Shown: in pieces, positions 14,489-20,268 of the stretch | Layout of the letters: the number at the start of each line of letters is the position of its first letter | How positions within the stretch are numbered: position 1 is the first letter of the stretch | From: Thermoplasmata archaeon | Lineage (GTDB): Archaea > Thermoplasmatota > Thermoplasmata > Thermoplasmatales > Thermoplasmataceae | Assembly (NCBI GenBank): GCA_021793945.1 | Contig: JAJYRT010000017.1 | Location: 1-20,268 of the forward strand | Direction of reading: 5' to 3' | DNA length: 20,268 nt | The notes under the pieces: generated by a model | Seen by the model: the letters and a program-made list of their open reading frames with translations, nothing else | Databases searched by the model: none | Told to the model about the DNA's origin: nothing | Program-made: the position numbers and the translations under genes

Positions 14489-14857
14489 TCACTTCTTCAG
14501 TTTGCTGACTTCGCCGACGATCTTCTTGTAGACCTCTTCCGACTTTCCATAATCAACGATGGAAATTGAAGCTGCCGATGAAATTCCAACCTTAGAACCC
14601 AGATCGCTCCTCTTCTTCACATAACAATATGGGACTTTTCTCTCTTCGCATAGCATGGGCAAGTAGTACACAACTTCCGGCGGTGACACATCCTCGGCTA
14701 TCACAACTATCTTGCTTTCTCCTCTCTCAATTGACTTTATCACTTCATTGGTTCCCTTCTTTATCTTGCCACTTCTGAATGAATTTTCAACCAGATCAAG
14801 TGCGCTCTTTTCAAGGGACTCGGGAGTTTCGAATTTCACATATGTTCCTTTTTGCAT
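14489..14857 (-). CDS. rpl7ae: Ribosomal protein L7Ae / kink-turn RNA-binding protein
   Basis: Binds kink-turns in 23S rRNA and, in archaea, also in box C/D and H/ACA guide RNAs and RNase P. The 122 residues include the K-turn recognition segment '[15 protein letters not shown]' and '[20 protein letters not shown]', followed by [13 protein letters not shown]. It is the first gene of the operon, with GGAGG about seven bases upstream of the ATG. L7Ae is known to autoregulate through a kink-turn in its own leader in some archaea; the leader here (about 14858-14880) is too short for me to identify one. Confidence 0.96.
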   Translation of the reverse strand: MQKGTYVKFETPESLEKSALDLVENSFRSGKIKKGTNEVIKSIERGESKIVVIAEDVSPPEVVYYLPMLCEERKVPYCYVKKRSDLGSKVGISSAASISIVDYGKSEEVYKKIVGEVSKLKK

Positions 14858-14899
14858 TTTAATTCCTCCTTCACTTAGGCTTACAGCTAATTCAAGACG

Positions 14900-14912
14900 A
14901 TATTTATATTTT
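14900..14912 (-). promoter_or_regulatory. TATA box for the ribosomal operon
   Basis: On the minus strand AAAATATAAATAT lies about 50 bases before the rpl7ae ATG. Transcription would start near 14880, giving a leader of about 23 bases that carries the GGAGG. Confidence 0.5.
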
Positions 14913-14941
14913 TGTTATTGACAGGCAGATAACCATTTCCT

Positions 14942-15811
14942 TCATCGATCCCGGAGATATTTACCTATTTCACTAATCACACTATCCAAGGGTCTACCCA
15001 TGGGTTCCCTGTAGCCGCCAGATAAGCCGTTTTTCGCGTAAAACGCTGCATAATACGCCTCCGGGAATGAGGAAAGGGCGAGAGTTGCCATCATTGGATC
15101 TATCCTGTTGACCTGGATCTCCATGCTCTTCACATAATCGCCTGCCATAAAGCTGCTATAAAGACGGGAAACCGCATCCGAGAAATTGGTTGTTCCGCAG
15201 ACGCCGCCGTCTGCACCTATTGCAAGTGAAGGGAGAAGAAGATCGTCCTGCCCCTGTATAACGGAGAATTCCTTTCCGGAGAACCTAATGAGTCTTGAGA
15301 AATATCGCATGTCACCGGAGCTCTCCTTTATTCCAACAACGTTGGGATTGGCTTTTATGACGGATTCAAGGGTCTGTACCGATATAAATTCTCCCACGAA
15401 TTGTGGAATGTTATAAATAAAGAAGTCTGCGTCCGTCTTTCCAATTACGTAGTTCATGTGGTTCAGGATATAATTCTGGTCCGGCTTGATGTAATAAGTT
15501 GGCATCAGCACCAGAACATCAGCACCAGCGTCCATGGCGTGTCTCGCCAACTTCACGCTTTCATAGCTGCCTGAAGCGCCCACACCGGCAAAGACCTTCA
15601 GTCCCTTGGAATGTTCAATGACAAACTCCAGGAATTTCTTTCTCTCTTCCGTTTCGAGCCAATTAAATACGCCAGTTGAACCAAGCGGAAAGATGCCCTG
15701 AACCTTGATCGACCTGAGGAAGTCCAGAAGAGTTTCAGTGGCGGTATAATCAATTGAACCGTTCGCCTTGAACGGTGTCAGCATAGGTGTTATAATTCCT
15801 TTGTATTTCAT
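14942..15811 (-). CDS. DapA/KDG-aldolase family protein, probable 2-keto-3-deoxygluconate aldolase
   Basis: A class I aldolase of 289 residues in the dihydrodipicolinate synthase / N-acetylneuraminate lyase superfamily. The substrate carboxylate loop is GSTG (44-47), the catalytic Tyr133 is in FIYNIP, and the Schiff-base Lys162 is in GIKESSGD. Thermoplasmatales degrade glucose by a non-phosphorylating Entner-Doudoroff path that needs such a KDG aldolase, so I favour that role over lysine synthesis, and there are no lysine genes nearby. Residue GSTGVF after the loop differs from the GTTGE of DapA, also in favour. Substrate remains inference. A TATA-like GTTATCTATA (about 15831-15840) is 25 bases upstream of the ATG, implying a leaderless message. 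Confidence 0.8.
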   Translation of the reverse strand: MKYKGIITPMLTPFKANGSIDYTATETLLDFLRSIKVQGIFPLGSTGVFNWLETEERKKFLEFVIEHSKGLKVFAGVGASGSYESVKLARHAMDAGADVLVLMPTYYIKPDQNYILNHMNYVIGKTDADFFIYNIPQFVGEFISVQTLESVIKANPNVVGIKESSGDMRYFSRLIRFSGKEFSVIQGQDDLLLPSLAIGADGGVCGTTNFSDAVSRLYSSFMAGDYVKSMEIQVNRIDPMMATLALSSFPEAYYAAFYAKNGLSGGYREPMGRPLDSVISEIGKYLRDR

Positions 15812-15852
15812 GAGTTATGATGTCCGCATTATAGATAACATTTCGGACTTTC

Positions 15853-16455
15853 TTAAAACATGTAGCCGGGTTTCTCGGTGCGCATTGCATCGACAAGCTC
15901 CCTCGGAAGACCTCTGTCCACGAGGTGATCCCAGCCGGGGATAAGTGACTTGGAAATCGCTGAATTCACGAGGTCGTACAACTGTATATAAATTGTTCCC
16001 GGAGCGTATATTGTGCCAAGTACCCATGGCGGAACGTCAAAATAATTTTTGAAATGTCCGGGTACTACTCCTGAAAGGACGTCGTTAAGGATTGATGAAA
16101 TCTTTTCGTTGTAATACCATTTCTTTATCGGAGAATTTGTAAAATTTCCCTTCGGGATATACACCTTCCAGTCTATATTGAACATGGACTCGTTTCCAAC
16201 GAATTCCGAACTGCCGCCAAAATTGTCCAGAGCTGTCTGAGGAGGGTATTCTTCGATTCCAGACACTGAATTGACAACCTTCATGTCGAATTTGTTATAA
16301 ACGCCCATATACCTGTTTATAAGCCTGTCCAGTTCCTCGATTTCCGGAGTTGACACAAGAGGGTCATTCTGCAACTGCTCTGATATGAGGTAGTATTCCT
16401 CAAGCGATGCGTTAAGTATCAACTTCAAATAATAATTAAATCTGTCACCAGACAT
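15853..16455 (-). CDS. Hypothetical protein, no family recognised
   Basis: A 200-residue soluble protein without signal peptide or membrane segments. I start at the ATG at 16455 because GAGAGG precedes it; the frame is open to a GTG at 16473. It is rich in aromatic residues and has no cysteines that could form a metal site. The N-terminal 70 residues look helical ('FNYYLKLILNASLEEYYLISEQL', with 'PEIEELDRLINRYMGVY'). A segment with Gly, Pro and Trp follows (DWKVYIPKGN, DVPPWVLGTIYAPGTIYIQL). The gene is minus-strand, 41 bases upstream of the aldolase gene, and divergent from the unknown gene at 16640. Codon use looks like its neighbours. I cannot assign a function. Confidence 0.7.
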   Translation of the reverse strand: MSGDRFNYYLKLILNASLEEYYLISEQLQNDPLVSTPEIEELDRLINRYMGVYNKFDMKVVNSVSGIEEYPPQTALDNFGGSSEFVGNESMFNIDWKVYIPKGNFTNSPIKKWYYNEKISSILNDVLSGVVPGHFKNYFDVPPWVLGTIYAPGTIYIQLYDLVNSAISKSLIPGWDHLVDRGLPRELVDAMRTEKPGYMF

Positions 16456-16502
16456 GGTCCCTCTCGCCAGCACATATGTGCTACAGAATCATAAGTAACT
16501 TA

Positions 16503-16513
16503 CGTATATAACC
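16503..16513 (-). promoter_or_regulatory. TATA box for the gene ending at 15853
   Basis: On the minus strand GGTTATATACG would start transcription near 16480, about 25 bases before the ATG at 16455. The remaining 16514-16639 divergent intergenic DNA holds a weaker A/T box at about 16574-16588 that could serve the plus-strand gene at 16640. Confidence 0.45.
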
Positions 16514-16639
16514 TTAGCGAATGCTATCACAAAAGGCTAGCAATTGAAATAAGAACAAACTCCAGACTTGTGCTTTTATTTTTCTATACGCAGGTTTAGT
16601 TGTCCTTTCTGCTAGAGCAAACAGATAAAGCATGAAATC

Positions 16640-17617
16640 ATGATGTTTCCAATGGAACAGACTGAAAAGGATGCAAAAATCGCCCAATATCTGCAGAACA
16701 CAATGACCATAAGGGAGGCCGGGTTCCCGGCAGAGATTTCTCATGGCGTTCAAAGAAAGAATTTTCTTATCACCCCGTGGGAGATTACCCAGGTAATTCA
16801 GAATCTGGAAGGCGTTTCCATGCCTGAACTGGAAGGTTTCCTATTTAGGAATAGTGGTATTTTCACGGCAGTTTCCATAAATAATGGTGAACGCACTATA
16901 AGACTGCAACCCCACGCAGACCTGGCTTACTACCGTATAGATGGAGCGGATTCTATCCCAGTGAAATCAGAGATCCGCCTGAAGGATGTTTTCGGACTGC
17001 TGTTATACAAGAAAATAGAGTCATTGTCAGAGAACGGCAAGAGTTGGGTAAAAAAAGAAGATGCCATATTCGAAATCAAGAACTCACTTATGCTTCCGGA
17101 TGATTTCATCCCGCAGTCCTGGATGGTGATTGTTGAGAACAACAACCCTATTGAATCAGACAGGGTGATTGAGTGCATACAGGGCATCCTCGGGAGAAAG
17201 TGGATATATGTTTTTTCATCTTACGAGAATGGAAAAGCTATAATGCCATACTTCTTCTACAATAGACGGGAAGATGGGTTGCCTGAAGTCGCTGAAGAAC
17301 ACCTTTCTTCCATATTGACCAGTGAATTTGAGGCACTTAGAAGTTCACCTGAATTCGCGGTGTTTACCATGACAAGGATCCTGAAAAGCGTTATTTTCAA
17401 CCTGGAGAATAAAGGGATACGCGAACTCAGGAAACCTCTATTTGACAGTGGAAAGGTAAAATTACTGATGGACGAGAACCTAGTCAGCGAAATTGATGGA
17501 AAATATTTCATAAAAGAATCTGTGTTGCTTGCCGATCTAGAATCACTGAGAAACAAATACCTGGATCTTTCCAGGGAATTTTCAATGGAGTGGATGGAGC
17601 GCATAATCCATCTTTGA
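16640..17617 (+). CDS. Hypothetical protein, no family recognised
   Basis: A 325-residue soluble protein with mixed alpha/beta character and no recognisable catalytic motif, zinc site or membrane segment. Tandem ATGs (16640, 16643) and an ATG at 16652 are possible starts; none has a clear Shine-Dalgarno sequence. Visible parts are an N-terminal charged region, a strand-rich centre ('GIFTAVSINNGERTIRLQPH', 'SWMVIVENNNP', 'RKWIYVFSSYENGKAIMPYF') and a helical C-terminus from about 230 (EEHLSSILTSEFEALR, LADLESLRNKYLDLSREF). The end could be a small winged-helix-like module (LRKPLFDSGKVKLLMDENLVSEIDGKYF), but this is weak. It precedes glgB by 191 bases with its own transcription unit likely. Confidence 0.7.
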   Translation: MMFPMEQTEKDAKIAQYLQNTMTIREAGFPAEISHGVQRKNFLITPWEITQVIQNLEGVSMPELEGFLFRNSGIFTAVSINNGERTIRLQPHADLAYYRIDGADSIPVKSEIRLKDVFGLLLYKKIESLSENGKSWVKKEDAIFEIKNSLMLPDDFIPQSWMVIVENNNPIESDRVIECIQGILGRKWIYVFSSYENGKAIMPYFFYNRREDGLPEVAEEHLSSILTSEFEALRSSPEFAVFTMTRILKSVIFNLENKGIRELRKPLFDSGKVKLLMDENLVSEIDGKYFIKESVLLADLESLRNKYLDLSREFSMEWMERIIHL

Positions 17618-17781
17618 GAGTTTGTAGACCCCATCAGCAATAGAAGATGCTATATACTTTTTCAGTCGATCAGGCATTCTGCTATAAACGGGTCAGAAGT
17701 ATGCCAGTCAAGAGGCAATCCCAAAATATAAGTTGGCGTGATGATGATCATTTCCGTGTAAATATTTTTATGTGAAGAGCC

Positions 17782-17791
17782 CATATTAAAC
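17782..17791 (+). promoter_or_regulatory. TATA box for glgB
   Basis: The box catattaaac is centred about 23 bases before the GTG at 17809 and supports leaderless initiation there rather than at the ATG at 17836. Another A/T box lies at 17758-17771. Nothing else convincing is in the 17618-17808 gap. Confidence 0.45.
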
Positions 17792-17808
17792 TATGTTGAA
17801 TTTAACGG

Positions 17809-20010
17809 GTGGAATTTCTGATTAATCCAGATTACATGAGTTCTATACAAGGTTGCCATGAGATGAGCCCTCATTCATACCTTGGTCCACATAAACTTAA
17901 TGATGGCACAGTCATAATAAGGGGTTATTTTCCCCAGGCGAAAAGGGCCTGGGTTCAGTTAGAAGGAAACGAAGCGAGAGAGGACATGATCTCGGACGGA
18001 AAAGGTTTTTACCACTACGTTTCAAACGATGAGTCCAGGATCAGGAGATATACGATTTCGTACGAAGATGAAAGTGGATACGTTGATGCCAGGGGTGACC
18101 CATACGCCTACCTTCCGGAAATCTCCGATTTTGATTTATTTCTCTATGGGAAGGGACAGTTATATGAGAGTTACCGCACCTTTGGCTCTCACTTGACGGT
18201 CAGGGATGGAGTGAGTGGAGTAAGGTTCGTGGTGTGGGCACCAAACGCAAGATCTGTAGCAGTAGTGGGCAACTTCAACCACTGGCACGCCGGCATGAAC
18301 CCCATGTCAAACGTGAAAATGTCAGGGATATGGGAAATTTTTATCCCAGGCATCACGCACAATGAATACTACAAGTATGCGATAAGGGCAAACAACGCGG
18401 AAAACGTCTCACTTCGGACCGATCCTTATGCTTTCCTGACCGAGAAGCGCCCGAGGACCGCCTCGATCGTAATGGAAATACCATCGGGGTGGGGCGACGA
18501 CCAATGGATCAGCAGAAGGACCTCAACCGGATCAAGGAATTCAGCAATTTCTATCTACGAAATACATCTCGGTTCCTGGAGAAGATCGGATTCCGGAGAG
18601 TTCAAAAACTACAGGGAAATTGGGGATGAACTTGTTAATTACGTGAAGGGGATGGGTTTCACTCACGTAGAGCTAATGCCAATTATGGAACATCCTCTCG
18701 ATGAATCGTGGGGATATCAGGTTATCAACTATTTTTCTCCTACGTCAAGGTTTGGGACGCCAGAAGATTTCATATATTTTATTGAAAAGATGCATGACAA
18801 TGGCTTAGGAGTTATCCTGGACTGGGTACCAGCACATTTTCCGGACGATGAATACGGGCTTTCCATGTTCGATGGTACCCACCTATACGATCACGATGAC
18901 CCGAGGAGGGGAAGCCATCCGGATTGGGGAACCAGAATTTTCAACTATGGGAGAAATGAGGTTCGTAATTTCCTGATTTCCAGCGCACTGTTCTGGATTG
19001 AGAAGTACCATGCGGACGGGATTCGAATAGATGCCGTTTCATCCATGCTGTACCTGGATTATTCACGCAAGGAAGGAGAGTGGATTCCAAACAAGTACGG
19101 CGGAAGGGAAAACCTGGAAGCCATTTCGTTCCTGAGGGAACTATCATCCGTTCTGCATGATCGTTTCCCTGGGACCATGCTCATAGCAGAGGAATCAACA
19201 GCCTGGGAAGGGGTGACAAAACCTGCCGAACTGGGAGGATTAGGGTTTGACTACAAGTGGAACATGGGATGGATGCACGACACGCTTGAATTCTTCTCCA
19301 AGGACTCAATTTACAGGAAATATGATATGGGCAGGCTCACTTTTTCTGTATGGTATGCGTTCAGCGAGAATTTTATACTACCGATTTCACATGACGAGGT
19401 AGTACATGGCAAGGGATCCATCTACGGAAAGATGCCTGGCGATGAGTGGCAGAAACTGGCAAACGCCAGGCTACTTTTTTCTTACATGCTGGCATACCCG
19501 GGAAAGAAACTGATATTTATGGGAAACGAATTTGTACAGGACGGGGAATGGAATGCCCTGAGCAGCCTTGACTGGAAAACCGGGCAAGAGACGGCACACC
19601 ACCAGGTCTCATTGCTCCTGTCCGACCTCAACAGCATCTATAGAAAGAAGGAAGCATTGCACGAAGAGGACTGTTCCCACAAGGGATTCGAGTGGATAGA
19701 TTTTAACGATTCCAATAATAGCGTGATAAGTTTTATCAGGCATTCAGGCGAGACTTCCGGCGAGATTGTGGCTGTTTTTAACTTTACGCCTGTCCCCAGA
19801 TATAATTACGTTATCGGGGTGAACCGACCGGGTTTTTATAAGGAGATATTTAACTCAGATTCCAGGGAATATGGGGGGAGTGGAGTTGGTAACTATGGAG
19901 GACGGCTTTCTTCCGCGCAGGGAATGCATGGGAAGAAAATGTCCCTTGAAATCACTTTGCCGCCATTAGGTGCGGTGTTATTCGAATCTGAGGAGGTAAA
20001 GAAACAATGA
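17809..20010 (+). CDS. glgB: 1,4-alpha-glucan branching enzyme (GH13)
   Basis: Cuts alpha-1,4 chains and rejoins them as alpha-1,6 branches in glycogen-like glucan. The 733 residues match bacterial-type GlgB length. An N-terminal module (20-110: PHSYLGPH, VIIRGYFPQA) is followed by a CBM48-type domain (130-225: FVVWAPNARSVAVVGNFNHW), the GH13 barrel from about 245 and a C-terminal beta domain. Catalytic residues are nucleophile Asp408 (DGIRIDAV), acid/base Glu461 (AEEST) and Asp529 (ISHDEVVHGK), and the substrate Asp338 in DWVPAHF. The start is GTG at 17809. Its stop overlaps the glgE start (ATGA), so the two are coupled. It is of the bacterial GH13 type, not the GH57 branching enzyme of many archaea, and may have been acquired laterally. 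Confidence 0.95.
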   Translation: MEFLINPDYMSSIQGCHEMSPHSYLGPHKLNDGTVIIRGYFPQAKRAWVQLEGNEAREDMISDGKGFYHYVSNDESRIRRYTISYEDESGYVDARGDPYAYLPEISDFDLFLYGKGQLYESYRTFGSHLTVRDGVSGVRFVVWAPNARSVAVVGNFNHWHAGMNPMSNVKMSGIWEIFIPGITHNEYYKYAIRANNAENVSLRTDPYAFLTEKRPRTASIVMEIPSGWGDDQWISRRTSTGSRNSAISIYEIHLGSWRRSDSGEFKNYREIGDELVNYVKGMGFTHVELMPIMEHPLDESWGYQVINYFSPTSRFGTPEDFIYFIEKMHDNGLGVILDWVPAHFPDDEYGLSMFDGTHLYDHDDPRRGSHPDWGTRIFNYGRNEVRNFLISSALFWIEKYHADGIRIDAVSSMLYLDYSRKEGEWIPNKYGGRENLEAISFLRELSSVLHDRFPGTMLIAEESTAWEGVTKPAELGGLGFDYKWNMGWMHDTLEFFSKDSIYRKYDMGRLTFSVWYAFSENFILPISHDEVVHGKGSIYGKMPGDEWQKLANARLLFSYMLAYPGKKLIFMGNEFVQDGEWNALSSLDWKTGQETAHHQVSLLLSDLNSIYRKKEALHEEDCSHKGFEWIDFNDSNNSVISFIRHSGETSGEIVAVFNFTPVPRYNYVIGVNRPGFYKEIFNSDSREYGGSGVGNYGGRLSSAQGMHGKKMSLEITLPPLGAVLFESEEVKKQ

Positions 20011-20268
20011 ATGCGTCAAGGATTTCCATAGAAAACGTGCGTCCCCAGATTGATTGCGGCAGATATCCATCGAAGAGGGTCATAGGAGATACATTCACCG
20101 TTGAAGCCGACATATTCACACACGGGTCCGAGAGAATCCGGGCGGATCTCAGGTACCGGAAAATTGGGAATATTAAATGGAAAGCTTCACCGATGACCCC
20201 TGGATACAACGATAGATGGACAGGAAGTTTCACAGTTGAGGACGAGGGATTATATGAGTATACTATCG
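20007..20268 (+). CDS. glgE: Alpha-1,4-glucan:maltose-1-phosphate maltosyltransferase, N-terminal part
   Basis: Runs off the window; 87 residues are visible. RISIENVRPQIDCGRYPSKR, the segment VIGDTFTVEADIFTHG, then 'NDRWTGSFTVEDEGLYEYTI' form the N-terminal beta-sandwich (DUF3416-type) that is characteristic of GlgE. GlgE extends alpha-1,4-glucan with maltose from maltose-1-phosphate, and GlgB branches the product. AGGAGGT (19991-19997) lies nine bases before the ATG, which overlaps the glgB stop by four bases. The catalytic domain is outside the window, so integrity of the enzyme cannot be judged. Confidence 0.85.
   Translation, partial: MNASRISIENVRPQIDCGRYPSKRVIGDTFTVEADIFTHGSERIRADLRYRKIGNIKWKASPMTPGYNDRWTGSFTVEDEGLYEYTI

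Noticed and set aside
14858..14882. Kink-turn in the rpl7ae leader for L7Ae autoregulation
   Set aside because: Known in some archaea, but this short leader shows no convincing paired stems flanking tandem G-A pairs.
17701..17775. Small ORF of 24 codons (ATG at 17701) upstream of glgB
   Set aside because: No Shine-Dalgarno sequence, no well-placed TATA box and no recognisable product; chance is a sufficient explanation.
17739..17821. Box C-like GTGATGA and distant CTGA, as in a C/D guide RNA
   Set aside because: The boxes are about 80 bases apart, longer than usual archaeal C/D RNAs, without convincing internal D' and C' boxes, and the CTGA lies in glgB.

Overview
The window is a compact archaeal chromosome segment, most likely from Thermoplasmata (Thermoplasmatales or a relative). 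The evidence is the archaeal ribosomal/translation cluster rpl7ae-rps28e-rpl24e-ndk-infB (eukaryote-like L7Ae, S28e, L24e and aIF5B), TATA boxes about 25-30 bases upstream of several start codons (leaderless transcripts), and a 2-keto-3-deoxygluconate aldolase-type protein. The genus-level placement is an inference from protein style only. Almost every base is coding; no gene-free stretch exceeds about 190 bases. I found no tRNA, rRNA or CRISPR array.

Layout. 1-681: 3' part of a short-chain dehydrogenase/reductase. 806-2512: PolX-type DNA polymerase with a complete PHP nuclease domain. 2697-4244: RocA-type 1-pyrroline-5-carboxylate dehydrogenase, whose end overlaps the convergent lipB (4213-4926, minus). 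4920-6257: a solitary-tnpB (IS605/IS1341-type) element with an intact RuvC/zinc-ribbon nuclease and a predicted right-end omegaRNA. It sits exactly at the 5' end of lipB. 6305-8776: a thiamine operon, thiD - AIR-synthase/HypE-like gene - thiE, with overlapping cistrons. 8817-9488: a SufR-like regulator with three Fe-S-type cysteines. 9523-10305: a winged-helix protein of unknown ligand. 10489-11833: an AdoMet decarboxylase proenzyme gene followed by a Na+/Ca2+-exchanger-superfamily membrane protein. 11844-14857 (minus): translation operon. 14942-15811 (minus): DapA/KDG-aldolase family. 15853-16455 (minus) and 16640-17617 (plus): two genes I do not recognise, divergently arranged. 17809-20268: glgB and the start of glgE in one operon.

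How the genes work together. thiD and thiE supply the two enzymes that join HMP-PP to the thiazole phosphate. The middle kinase-fold gene is a good candidate for the missing final phosphorylation. glgB and glgE form the maltose-1-phosphate route to branched alpha-glucan. lipB supplies octanoyl groups for lipoylation. The translation operon is the ordinary archaeal arrangement.

The most unusual feature is the lipB/TnpB junction. The predicted right end of the element appears to supply the present ATG of lipB, the lipB ribosome-binding site lies in the predicted omegaRNA hairpin, and the predicted guide is lipB coding sequence. Otherwise the window is largely core metabolism. I see no defence island or other clearly new multi-gene system.
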